From NCBI GenBank assembly GCA_934096025.1, contig CAKOLP010000015.1:1-11636 (forward strand): 11,636 nucleotides of DNA, given 5' to 3'. Made by a program: the position numbers and the translations under genes. Positions 1 to 7,940 of this stretch are shown one piece after another (the stretch's first letter is position 1; each line of letters begins with the position of its first letter). This DNA is from an uncultured Bacilli bacterium. GTDB lineage: Bacteria; Bacillota_I; Bacilli_A; RF39; UBA660. The notes beneath the pieces were generated by a model. That model had not been told where the DNA came from. It saw only the letters and a program-made list of their open reading frames with translations, and ran no database searches.

Positions 1-1142
1 TTATTTAGTTCTACCAAAATTTGATTTAGTAAGTTTGGTGTTAAATAAAATTCCTTAATAGTTATATCTTCTTTATTTAAGTAAGCTATTATTTGAACTA
101 CTAACCAGTTTGCCGTTTGTTTAGGTTCCATTCCCAGGTTAATACATTCATCAAAATATTCTGCATAAGCTTTATTTTTAATGATAATGTTTGCATCTGT
201 TGGGTTTAAATTATATTCATTTAAATATTTAATTTTTCGTTCTCTTGGAAGTATTGGAATACTTCTTCTAATTTCTTCAAGCCAAGTTTTACTTAATTTA
301 TAACGAGGAATATTTGGTTCTACAAAATACTTATAATCAATAGAATCTTCTTTGCTTCGCATTCTTATTGTAGTTCCAGTTTCTTCATCAAATCTACGGC
401 TTTCTTGCTCTACTTCATTATATCTTCCGGCTTTTTTTAGTTCACTTTGTCTTTTAACTTCATAGTTAATTGCTTCATATACATTTGAAATACTACTTAC
501 ATTTTTTACTTCTACACGTGTACCTAAAGTTTCAGAGTCAATATCAGAAATAGAAACATTAACATCACATCTTATTTGGCCTTTTTGAATATCAGCATCA
601 GATATATCAGCATATTGATAAATTCTTCGTACTTCTTCTAAAAAAGCTACAGCTTCATCAGCTGAATTTAAGCAAGGCTCCGTAACAAGTTCAAGTAAAG
701 GCACCCCAGCTCTGTTATAATCTATTAAAGTTGCATCAGAATAATGATCTAAAGATGTCGTATCTTCTTCTAAGTGTATATCATGAATTAAGACTTCTTT
801 TTCTTTATTATTACACTCTATGGTTATATGGCCATTAATGCCAATTGGATTACGCATTTGAGTTATTTGGTATCCCTTAGGTAAGTCGGGATAAAAATAG
901 TTTTTGCGATCAAAAGATAAGTATTCAGGAACTTCACAATTAAAAATCATACTAGCAAGTATTGCTTTTCTTACACATTCTTTATTTACAGTAGGAAGTA
1001 TCCCTGGAAATGCCATATCAACTTTATTTACATTTGCATTAGGTAAAATATTAAAGCTATTTGTTCCTTTACTAAATACTTTAGTTATACTTTTAGCCTC
1101 ACAGTGCATTTCTAAACCTATAGTTACTTTATAATCATTCAT
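1..1142 (-). CDS. gatB: Asp/Glu-tRNA(Asn/Gln) amidotransferase subunit B, 3' end cut by window edge
   Basis: GatB is the kinase and tRNA-binding subunit of GatCAB. It phosphorylates the side-chain carboxylate of mischarged Glu-tRNA(Gln) or Asp-tRNA(Asn), which is then amidated with ammonia from GatA. The frame opens MNDYKVTIGLEMHCEA, equivalent to the usual GLEVH start of the family. Family motifs follow: DLPKGYQITQ, HLEED, IDYNRAGVPLLELVTEP, RCDVNVSI and YKYFVEPNIP. About 380 residues are present of a usual 470-480, so the missing part is mainly the C-terminal tRNA-binding tail; no in-frame stop is reached before base 1. The start at 1142 is preferred because GGAGG lies 6 bases upstream, inside the last codons of gatA. 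A second ATG at 1138 is in another frame. The gene overlaps gatA by 8 bases, suggesting coupled translation. Confidence 0.96.
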   Translation of the reverse strand, partial: MNDYKVTIGLEMHCEAKSITKVFSKGTNSFNILPNANVNKVDMAFPGILPTVNKECVRKAILASMIFNCEVPEYLSFDRKNYFYPDLPKGYQITQMRNPIGINGHITIECNNKEKEVLIHDIHLEEDTTSLDHYSDATLIDYNRAGVPLLELVTEPCLNSADEAVAFLEEVRRIYQYADISDADIQKGQIRCDVNVSISDIDSETLGTRVEVKNVSSISNVYEAINYEVKRQSELKKAGRYNEVEQESRRFDEETGTTIRMRSKEDSIDYKYFVEPNIPRYKLSKTWLEEIRRSIPILPRERKIKYLNEYNLNPTDANIIIKNKAYAEYFDECINLGMEPKQTANWLVVQIIAYLNKEDITIKEFYLTPNLLNQILVELN

Positions 1143-2592
1143 ATATACCTCCGACTACCATATCTTTATAGTCCATTTTATCTTCTAAGGCTGCGGCAAT
1201 ATTTAATACATCTTGGTCTTTATAATTATCCCCAGTTATATTTATTCCTACGGGTAAATTATTTATAAATCCATTTGGTATAGTAATGGACGGAAAACCA
1301 CCAAAGTTACCTATTTGTAAATGATTTTCAATAATAGAAACGTCATTTTTACTTATTTCATCTTTAGAGCCATCTAAAAATGGTGCTACTCCACTTGATA
1401 CAGGTAAAATACAAGCATTATAGATTTTAAATACTTCTTTAAATTTATCTACTAATAATCTTCTTATTCTTTGAGCATTTAAATAGTATTTTTCTTGGTT
1501 TTCTTTTTGTAAAACATAAGATCCAATTATAAATCTTCTTTTAATAAGCGGAGAAAAACCTTGAGTACGGAAGTCAGTTATCATTTCTTCATAAGTTTCT
1601 TTGTTGCTTCTTGGGCCAAAACTTATTCCCGTTAAATTTGCCATATTACTCGTAGCTTCTGCACAAGAAATACACATATATACACTAGAAATTGTTTCTA
1701 AAAGCTTTTTATCAATAGATATTTCTTCTACTGTTATACCTGTACTTTTCAATAGTTCAATAGTTTTATAAAAATTATCAAGATGCGCTTTAAGTTCCGT
1801 ACTTATATTCGGATAATTATTATAGTCAACTATTTCTTTTATATAAAAAAGTTTGTAATCGGTATTATCTTTAGTTAAGTTTTTATACAATTCTATATTA
1901 CTAGAATCCCAAGTAGTTTGGTCTTTATCATCAAGACCTTTCATAGTATCTACCACAATCGCAGCATCTTCTACACTTCTTGTTAAAACTCCGCAATGGT
2001 CAAGACTTGAAGCAAAAGGAAACAGGCCAAACCTCGAAATCATTCCATAAGTAGGTTTATAACCCACTATACCACAAAAGGCTGCAGGTTTTCGGATAGA
2101 ATCTCCGGTATCGCTACCTAAAGCAAAAGGATAAACTCCCCCAGCAACAGCAGCTGCTGATCCACTTGATGAGCCCCCGCACATTCTAGTTAAATCCCAA
2201 GGATTCTTTTGAACACCCGTATGACCCGTTGTTCCAGTTCCTCCCATTCCAAATTCATCTAAAGCTGTTTTATTAACTATTACAGCTCCAGCTTCTTTTA
2301 ATTTTTTTACACAGGTAGCATCAAAAAATGGGACATAATTTTTTAAAGTGTTTGATGAGCCTGTTGATAAGATGTCTTTTGTTGAGTAATTATCTTTAAC
2401 CCCGAACGGTATACCAGATAATAAGTTATCAGTAATTTCACTTGCTTTAGCATCATCACAAATAGTTACAAAAGAATTGCATTTTTCATTTAATTTATGA
2501 GCTTTTAGAATGGCTTCTTTAACCAATTCTTGGCTAGTAATTTTCTTAGTTATAAGTAACTCGTGTAAATCTTTAATACCCAATTCTTTCAT
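1135..2592 (-). CDS. gatA: Asp/Glu-tRNA(Asn/Gln) amidotransferase subunit A (amidase)
   Basis: GatA is the glutaminase subunit of GatCAB. It hydrolyses glutamine and passes ammonia to GatB. The 485-residue protein has the amidase signature: K66 in GVKDN, a Ser-rich loop GGSSSGSAA at 139-147, and SDTGDSIRKPAAFCG at 160-174. From the spacing in characterised GatA proteins (75 and 24 residues) the Lys-cisSer-Ser triad should be K66, S141 and S165. KPTYG (179-183), SRFGL and FASSLD also match GatA rather than generic amidases. One point differs from the usual GGS motif: residue 164, just before the nucleophile, is Asp. The ATG overlaps the gatC stop (ATGA), and the TGA stop overlaps gatB. Length is normal for the family. 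TGA is followed two codons later by TAA. Confidence 0.97.
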   Translation of the reverse strand: MKELGIKDLHELLITKKITSQELVKEAILKAHKLNEKCNSFVTICDDAKASEITDNLLSGIPFGVKDNYSTKDILSTGSSNTLKNYVPFFDATCVKKLKEAGAVIVNKTALDEFGMGGTGTTGHTGVQKNPWDLTRMCGGSSSGSAAAVAGGVYPFALGSDTGDSIRKPAAFCGIVGYKPTYGMISRFGLFPFASSLDHCGVLTRSVEDAAIVVDTMKGLDDKDQTTWDSSNIELYKNLTKDNTDYKLFYIKEIVDYNNYPNISTELKAHLDNFYKTIELLKSTGITVEEISIDKKLLETISSVYMCISCAEATSNMANLTGISFGPRSNKETYEEMITDFRTQGFSPLIKRRFIIGSYVLQKENQEKYYLNAQRIRRLLVDKFKEVFKIYNACILPVSSGVAPFLDGSKDEISKNDVSIIENHLQIGNFGGFPSITIPNGFINNLPVGINITGDNYKDQDVLNIAAALEDKMDYKDMVVGGIYE

Positions 2593-2888
2593 TTTGCCAC
2601 CACCTTAGGAATTTTCACTTCTCTATCTTCATAAGAACCACAATTTTTAAGTATGTCTTCTAAATCTTCATTTTCTTCTTTAGCATCTTCCCTTAATTCG
2701 TAGCAAAAATCATCTAAGGGATAAAACATCGGAGTTACATTTTTTATATCGGGAAAATCAGCAATTAAATTCATGTCCATTTCTATAATATCAAATTCCT
2801 TTAACACTATGGGATATTCTTCCTCGGTTAAATTTATTAGTAATTTATGGGCATAATCATCAATTAGTTCTTTAGTAAATTTACTCAT
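2589..2888 (-). CDS. gatC: Asp/Glu-tRNA(Asn/Gln) amidotransferase subunit C
   Basis: GatC is the small subunit that wraps around the GatA-GatB interface and stabilises the complex. The 99-residue acidic protein has the normal family size. It begins with a helix-rich region (TKELIDDYAHKLLINLTEEE), carries the mid-protein VTPMFYPLDD stretch expected in GatC, and ends with KIPKVVAK, a typical GatC tail. Assignment also rests on its place directly before gatA. The start overlaps the end of the kinase-like gene by 8 bases, with GAAAGG 7 bases upstream as ribosome binding site. The stop TGA overlaps the gatA start by 4 bases. Because the protein ends at this TGA at the expected place, TGA is read as stop here. 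Confidence 0.94.
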   Translation of the reverse strand: MSKFTKELIDDYAHKLLINLTEEEYPIVLKEFDIIEMDMNLIADFPDIKNVTPMFYPLDDFCYELREDAKEENEDLEDILKNCGSYEDREVKIPKVVAK

Positions 2889-3429
2889 TATTTATCCTTT
2901 CTAGAATTATATCTAATTCTTCATGTAATTCTTCTTTTGTACCATTATTTAATATAAAATAATCTGCGTAAGCTATTGGTCCACCTTTTTCAATATTTTC
3001 GATTTCAGATATATCTCTTTTTATAGCTTCTTCTTTTGTAAAGGGACGAACTTCACGTTTAGATAATCTTTCATAACGTATATTCTTATTTACTATTACA
3101 GATAAAATATACATATTAGCAAATTTTTCTTTTAATATTTTTAATTCTGACCAAGAGTAAACACCGTCTAAGACGACATTATTATTTTTACTTAAGTCAG
3201 TTATTTCGGGAATTAATAAAGTAGCAAAGGCTCCCATACCATATTCTTTTCTTATTTTTTCTCGCATCATTTTTTCATTTTCCGGAGTCACTTCTAAATT
3301 TGCTTCTTTTAATTTATCCATAGTAACTTTACCAAAATAAACTTTTTTATAGCCTAATTCTAAAAGATAATCACATACTACAGATTTACCACTACCACAC
3401 ATTCCTACAACAACTATTATTTTATTCAT
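2881..3429 (-). CDS. P-loop nucleotide kinase-like protein (UPF0200 / dephospho-CoA kinase-like)
   Basis: This is a 182-residue soluble P-loop NTPase with no assigned function. The Walker A motif GMCGSGKS is at residues 9-16, a Walker B-like VVLDG is at 85-89, and an Arg-rich lid-like segment (RYERLSKREVRPF) is at 118-130. The arrangement TPENE, VVLDGVYSWSEL, RYERL and ADYFILNNGT resembles the UPF0200 / adenylate-kinase-like family known mainly from archaea, and more loosely dephospho-CoA kinase. It does not look like a canonical CoaE. Its ribosome binding site AGGAG overlaps the asnS stop codon, and its 3' end overlaps gatC, so it is translated as part of the synthetase-transamidase operon. 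A role in tRNA or nucleotide metabolism is only an inference from that position. Substrate unknown. Confidence 0.8.
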   Translation of the reverse strand: MNKIIVVVGMCGSGKSVVCDYLLELGYKKVYFGKVTMDKLKEANLEVTPENEKMMREKIRKEYGMGAFATLLIPEITDLSKNNNVVLDGVYSWSELKILKEKFANMYILSVIVNKNIRYERLSKREVRPFTKEEAIKRDISEIENIEKGGPIAYADYFILNNGTKEELHEELDIILERINNE

Positions 3430-3439
3430 AAAAGCACTC

Positions 3440-4810
3440 CTAAAAATTACAATTTCCTGGTGTTCTATAATAAGGTATTACATCTCTTATGTTATCCATA
3501 CCTGTTAAATACATAATTAATCTTTCAAAGCCTAAACCGAATCCTGAATGAACGCAAGTTCCATATTTTCTTAAGTTTAGATACCAACGCATTTCTTCAG
3601 TATTCATTTCTAAAGATTCCATTTTCTTAATTAATTTTTCATAATCTTCTTCTCTTTGAGAACCACCCATTAATTCACCAATGCCAGGAAGTTCTAAATC
3701 AACTGCAGCAACAGTTTTATTATCACTATTTTGTTTCATATAGAAAGCTTTTATATCTTTAGGCCAATTTTTAATAAATACAGGGCCGTCATAGTATTCC
3801 GTAATGTATTTTTCATGTTCTTTAGCAATATCTTCTCCATATTCCGGAACAAATTCAAAATCAACTTTAGCTTCTTTTAAAAGTTTAATAGCTTCTTCAT
3901 GGTCAATTCTTACAAAATTAGAATTTACTACTTTAGTTAATTTAGCCACTAAACCAGGTTCTTCATATTTATCTAAAAATTCTAATTCATCTTTAGCATT
4001 TTCTAAACAGTAATTTATTACATATTTTAACATATCTTCTTCAATATCCATAAGACCATTTAAATCACAAAAAGCTATTTCTGGCTCTATCATCCAAAAT
4101 TCAGACATATGAGTTTTAGTATTGGAATTTTCTGCTCTAAAAGTTGGTCCAAATGTATAGATTTTTGAAAAAGCTAAGGCGAAAGTTTCTGCTTCAAGTT
4201 GCCCAGATACTGTAAGACCAGTTTTCTTACCAAAAAAGTCTTTTTTATAATCAACTTCTTTTGTACCGTCAAGATGTTCTAAATCTAGAGTTGTAACTTG
4301 GAACATTTCTCCGGCTCCCTCACAATCACTTGCAGTTAAAATTGGTGTATTAACATAAAGATAACCATTATCTCCGAAATACTTATGTATAGCTTGAGCC
4401 GCAAGAGAACGAATTCTAAAAACAGCTTGGAAAACATTAGCTCTTGGACGCAAATATGCTTGTTCTCTTAAAAATTCTTTTGTATGTCTTTTAGGTTGAA
4501 TTGGGTATTCTTCTGGACAATCACCAAGAACTTCTATACTTTTAGCTTGTAATTCATAGTCTTGTTTACCATTTGATTTAACAAATACACCTGTTACTTT
4601 AATAGAAGTACCTACTAAAGCTTTAGCTATATCTGTAAAATTAGTTAGATTTTTGTCATAAAACACTTGTAACGGTTTAAAACAAGTACCGTCAAAAAAA
4701 TCAATAAATCCAAATTCTTTTTGTCTACGATGATTTCTTATCCAACCTGAAAGAGTAATCTCTTTATCTAAATATTTATCACTATTTACCATTATATCTT
4801 TTAAATACAT
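3440..4810 (-). CDS. asnS: Asparaginyl-tRNA synthetase
   Basis: AsnRS is a class IIb synthetase that charges tRNA(Asn) with asparagine in the cytoplasm. The 456-residue protein has an N-terminal OB-fold anticodon domain (ITLSGWIRNHR, 18-28), motif 1 around 150-160 (YVNTPILTASD), motif 2 at 220-245 (FGPTFRAENSNTKTHMSEFW) and motif 3 at 423-450 (GFGLGFERL ... DVIPYYRTPG). The short C-terminal end after RTPGN is typical of AsnRS and separates it from archaeal-type AspRS and from LysRS. The start has a near-perfect site, AAGGAGG five bases before ATG, overlapping the hisS stop. Gaps to hisS and to the kinase gene are 10 bases each. Its presence means Asn-tRNA can be made directly, so GatCAB need not serve asparagine in this organism. 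Confidence 0.97.
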   Translation of the reverse strand: MYLKDIMVNSDKYLDKEITLSGWIRNHRRQKEFGFIDFFDGTCFKPLQVFYDKNLTNFTDIAKALVGTSIKVTGVFVKSNGKQDYELQAKSIEVLGDCPEEYPIQPKRHTKEFLREQAYLRPRANVFQAVFRIRSLAAQAIHKYFGDNGYLYVNTPILTASDCEGAGEMFQVTTLDLEHLDGTKEVDYKKDFFGKKTGLTVSGQLEAETFALAFSKIYTFGPTFRAENSNTKTHMSEFWMIEPEIAFCDLNGLMDIEEDMLKYVINYCLENAKDELEFLDKYEEPGLVAKLTKVVNSNFVRIDHEEAIKLLKEAKVDFEFVPEYGEDIAKEHEKYITEYYDGPVFIKNWPKDIKAFYMKQNSDNKTVAAVDLELPGIGELMGGSQREEDYEKLIKKMESLEMNTEEMRWYLNLRKYGTCVHSGFGLGFERLIMYLTGMDNIRDVIPYYRTPGNCNF

Positions 4811-4820
4811 ATTTTCCTCC

Positions 4821-6068
4821 TTAAATATTTCCTAGTAACCAATCAGTTACCTCTTTTTCATCAATTTTTATTTCTTCTTTTGTAGCATTATCTTTAATTG
4901 TTACTAATCCTTTTTGTAAATCTTCATCATTTAAAATTATTATAAATTTAACTTTTAAAGTATCTGCTAATTTAAATTGCGATTTTAAACTTAAATCATT
5001 ATTATTTATTTCCGTTGCTATATTATTTAAACGTAAATTTTGAGCTATTTCTAAAGCATGAATTTTTTCTTCTTCACTTATGCACATAATATATACATCT
5101 AGATTATCTTGGAAACTATCCATATTTAGTTCTTCTTTAAGTCTTATTAATAGTCTTTCAATACCTAAAGCAAAACCAATTGCTGGAAGCTCTGGTCCGT
5201 CTAGTTTTTTAGTTAAAGTATTATAACGGCCACCGCCACCAATTGTTAAATCATTACTTACAAATTCCCAAACAGTTTCATCATAGTAGTCTAAACCGCG
5301 AACTATTTTTTCATCTATTTCATAATTAACATCTAATATAGCAAGTAGTTGTTTTAATTTTGTAAAACGAGTTTTACTAGCCTCAGTTAAATAAGCACTA
5401 ATTTTTGGAACATTTTGCAATATTTCGCTTTCACTATCTACTTTACAATCTAATATTCTAAGCGGATTAGTTGTAAGTCTTCTTTGACAATCTTCGCATA
5501 AATCCCCGATATTAGGAGTTAAATAATCTACTAAAGCTTTTGTATAGTTTTTTCTACTTTCCATATCTCCTAAGGTATTTAGTTTAACTGTAACATCATT
5601 AATTCCTAAAGCGCTTAAAAGATAATAACCCATACTTATTATTTCAGCATCCATTAATTCACTATTAGAACCGAAAACTTCAACCCCAAATTGGGTAAAT
5701 TCTCTAGTTCTTCCTGCTTGAGGTCTTTCATAACGATACATAGTTCCATTATAATATAATTTTATAGCATCATTTCTATTTCCATATAGCTTTTGTTCTA
5801 TAACACTACGCACTACTCCAGCAGTTCCCTCTGGTCTTAAAGTAAGAGGTCTTTCTCCACGATCTTTAAAATCATATGTTTCTTTACTTACAATATCTGT
5901 ATTTTCTCCGACACCTCGGTGAAAAAGTGCTGTACTTTCAAATATTGGTGTTCTAATATATTTATAATTATACATTGCCATAAATTCATCCATTACAGCA
6001 CTCATGTATTTATATAATTTAGCATCTTCATTAATTAAATCATATGTTCCTTTAGGTTTTGCAATCAT
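4821..6068 (-). CDS. hisS: Histidyl-tRNA synthetase
   Basis: HisRS is a class IIa synthetase that charges tRNA(His). The 415-residue protein has PKGTYDL near the N-terminus (5-11), motif 1 around IRTPIFES (38-45), TLRPEGTAG (76-84), motif 2 MYRYERPQAGRTREFTQFG (110-128), the histidine-specific motif RGLDYYDETVWEF (257-269), the glycine-rich GGGGRYNTL (277-285), and motif 3 PAIGFALGIERLL (295-307). A CEDC pair (191-194) and a later Cys, as in many Bacillota HisRS proteins, are present. The C-terminal 100 residues form the anticodon-binding domain. The length is normal. The start is 14 bases after aspS, with AAAGG upstream. A four-codon reading frame (ATG GTA AAA TGA) overlaps the hisS start codon. 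Confidence 0.97.
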   Translation of the reverse strand: MIAKPKGTYDLINEDAKLYKYMSAVMDEFMAMYNYKYIRTPIFESTALFHRGVGENTDIVSKETYDFKDRGERPLTLRPEGTAGVVRSVIEQKLYGNRNDAIKLYYNGTMYRYERPQAGRTREFTQFGVEVFGSNSELMDAEIISMGYYLLSALGINDVTVKLNTLGDMESRKNYTKALVDYLTPNIGDLCEDCQRRLTTNPLRILDCKVDSESEILQNVPKISAYLTEASKTRFTKLKQLLAILDVNYEIDEKIVRGLDYYDETVWEFVSNDLTIGGGGRYNTLTKKLDGPELPAIGFALGIERLLIRLKEELNMDSFQDNLDVYIMCISEEEKIHALEIAQNLRLNNIATEINNNDLSLKSQFKLADTLKVKFIIILNDEDLQKGLVTIKDNATKEEIKIDEKEVTDWLLGNI

Positions 6069-6085
6069 TTTACCATTCCTTTCTA
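6066..6085 (-). promoter_or_regulatory. hisS ribosome binding region, overlapping aspS stop
   Basis: TAGAAAGGAATGGTAAAATG begins with the aspS stop codon and ends with the hisS start. Apart from two single-base gaps it is identical to the aspS initiation region. It contains ATG GTA AAA TGA, whose stop overlaps the hisS ATG. Confidence 0.7.
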
Positions 6086-7804
6086 TTTAATATCTATTTT
6101 AATACCTAAATCTTCTAATTGTTTCGTATCAACTTTATTTGGACATTCACTCATTAAATCACTAGCACTTGCAGTTTTAGGAAATGCTATAACATCACGA
6201 ATATTTTCTGTATTTGTTAAAAGCATTGTTAATCTATCTAATCCAAAAGCAAGCCCGCCATGTGGTGGAGTTCCATATTTTAAAGCATCAACAAAGAAAC
6301 CAAATTTTTCTTTAATATCTTCATCAGTTAATTCTAAGGCTTCAAACATTTTTTCTTGAACTTTTTCATCATGAATCCGAATAGAACCGCCACCTGCTTC
6401 ATAGCCATTTATAACAATATCATAAGCTTTTGAATAACAATGTGCTTTATCGTTTATTAACTTATCGATATCTTCATCTTTTGGTGCCGTAAATGGGTGA
6501 TGCATAGCCATATATCTTTGTTCTTCTTCACTCCATTCAAATGACGGAAAATCAACTACCCACAAAAGATTATAAGCATTATTATCAATTAAGTTTAATT
6601 CTTTACCCAATTTTAATCTTAAAGCCCCAAGAGCAGTCTTAACAATATTTGTTTTCCCATTTACAATGAATACAATATCATTTTCTTGAAGTGATAATGT
6701 TTCTATTAAAGCAGCTTGTTCCTTTTCACTCATTTTTTTAACTAATGAGCCTGTTAATTCGTTTTCATACTTTAAAACAACTAAACTATTTGCTTTATAT
6801 GTCTTAACAAACTCTGTTAGAGCATCTATATTTTTTCGACTGAATTTATCAGCAGAATTTTTTGCCACAATAGCATTTATATTAATATTTTGTAAAAAAT
6901 CTATATCAGTATGAGCAAAAACTTCAGTTATATCATGGATTTTCATATCAAATCTTAAATCGGGTTTATCAGAACCATAAAAATTAATAGCATCATCATA
7001 CTTCATACGTAGAAGCGGTAATTTTATATCAATATTTTTAATAGTTTTAAAAACATGAGCTATTAATTTTTCTGCAAAAGTCATTATTTCATCTTCATTT
7101 ACAAAACTCATTTCAAGATCAACTTGGGTAAATTCTGGTTGTCGATCTGCTCTTAGGTCTTCATCGCGAAAACACTTAGCTATTTGGAAATAACGCATAA
7201 CTCCACCGACCATTAAAAGTTGTTTAAATAATTGGGGAGATTGTGGAAGTGCGTAAAATTTTCCTTTATTTACCCTTGACGGAACTAAATAATCCCTAGC
7301 TCCCTCCGGAGTACTTTTGCAAAGAACCGGTGTTTCTACTTCAATAAAATTTTCTTTATCAAGATAATTTCTTATAGCTAAAGTTATTTTATGTCTAGTA
7401 ATTAAATTATTTACTAAAGATTGTCTTCTTAAATCTAAATAACGATACTTTAAACGTGTATCTTCTAATGCTGTTGTATTATCACTTATTTCAAAAGGTG
7501 TTTCCAAAGAAGTATTTAATAACTTTAAATCCTGCACCAAAACTTCAATTTCTCCGGTTTTAATATTTTTATTTATACTTTCTCTTTTAATTATGTTTCC
7601 TACTACTTCAATAACATATTCATTTTTTAATTTAGAAGCTTCTTCATAACAAGAACTATCTGGTCTTATTACAAGCTGAATTATTCCACTCCTGTCTCTT
7701 AAATCAATAAATAGAACTCCACCTAAATTACGACTTTTGGCAACCCAGCCTCTAAGAGTTACTGTTTCATTTAAATTATTAATACTATAATCACTATTAA
7801 ACAT
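6083..7804 (-). CDS. aspS: Aspartyl-tRNA synthetase, bacterial type
   Basis: AspRS charges tRNA(Asp). The 573-residue protein has an N-terminal OB fold (VTLRGWVAKSRNLGGVLFIDLRDR, 15-38), motif 1 near FIEVETPVL (153-161), STPEGARDY (164-172), motif 2 FRDEDLRADRQPEFTQ (212-227), a GAD-type insertion of roughly 280-410 as in bacterial AspRS, HHPFT (435-439), GGGSIRIH (471-478) and motif 3 GLAFGLDRLTMLL (517-529). Leu27 sits where non-discriminating enzymes often have His, so the enzyme is probably specific for tRNA(Asp). The ATG at 7804 is chosen because AAAGGG lies 10 bases upstream. The in-frame ATG at 7813 is only one base from that site, and a still longer frame to 7879 runs through the T-box structure. 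It is the first gene of the T-box operon. Confidence 0.97.
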   Translation of the reverse strand: MFNSDYSINNLNETVTLRGWVAKSRNLGGVLFIDLRDRSGIIQLVIRPDSSCYEEASKLKNEYVIEVVGNIIKRESINKNIKTGEIEVLVQDLKLLNTSLETPFEISDNTTALEDTRLKYRYLDLRRQSLVNNLITRHKITLAIRNYLDKENFIEVETPVLCKSTPEGARDYLVPSRVNKGKFYALPQSPQLFKQLLMVGGVMRYFQIAKCFRDEDLRADRQPEFTQVDLEMSFVNEDEIMTFAEKLIAHVFKTIKNIDIKLPLLRMKYDDAINFYGSDKPDLRFDMKIHDITEVFAHTDIDFLQNININAIVAKNSADKFSRKNIDALTEFVKTYKANSLVVLKYENELTGSLVKKMSEKEQAALIETLSLQENDIVFIVNGKTNIVKTALGALRLKLGKELNLIDNNAYNLLWVVDFPSFEWSEEEQRYMAMHHPFTAPKDEDIDKLINDKAHCYSKAYDIVINGYEAGGGSIRIHDEKVQEKMFEALELTDEDIKEKFGFFVDALKYGTPPHGGLAFGLDRLTMLLTNTENIRDVIAFPKTASASDLMSECPNKVDTKQLEDLGIKIDIK

Positions 7805-7823
7805 TTTTACCATTCCCTTTCTA
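7802..7823 (-). promoter_or_regulatory. aspS ribosome binding region, decides the start
   Basis: AAAGGG at 7815-7820 is placed 10 bases before the ATG at 7804, whereas the upstream in-frame ATG at 7813 is one base away. The region reads TAGAAAGGG, then AATGGTAAAAATG, almost the same as the one before hisS. Confidence 0.7.
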
Positions 7824-7828
7824 AATAC

Positions 7829-7891
7829 AAAAAAACCATGAATTAATTTGCCTAAGGACGAGTTTCCCCGCGGTGCCACCTTAATTCATAG
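7829..7891 (-). terminator. T-box-controlled intrinsic terminator
   Basis: CUAUGAAUUAA (7891-7881) can pair over 11 positions, one of them G-U, with UUAAUUCAUGG (7846-7836), directly followed by seven U (7835-7829). The 34-base loop holds the T-box core. The 5' arm shares bases with Stem III and with the first two bases of the T-box, so terminator and antiterminator should compete. The arrangement is unusual because the 5' arm lies upstream of the T-box. Confidence 0.6.
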
Positions 7892-7940
7892 AATCTATGC
7901 TCTTTTGTTTTTTAACGCAAAACACTCGTTTATTCTTCAC

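Noticed and set aside
904..1134. Plus-strand open frame of 76 codons
   Set aside because: It lies antisense inside gatB, whose frame is strongly supported by motifs; no ribosome binding site of note and no recognisable protein.
3804..4013. Plus-strand open frame of 69 codons
   Set aside because: It is antisense to asnS and Ser-rich in the way reverse-strand frames of A-rich genes usually are; treated as a shadow.
7805..7879. Longer aspS start at 7879
   Set aside because: The added 25 residues are encoded by the T-box antiterminator and terminator; they match no AspRS N-terminus, and a ribosome binding site fits the ATG at 7804.
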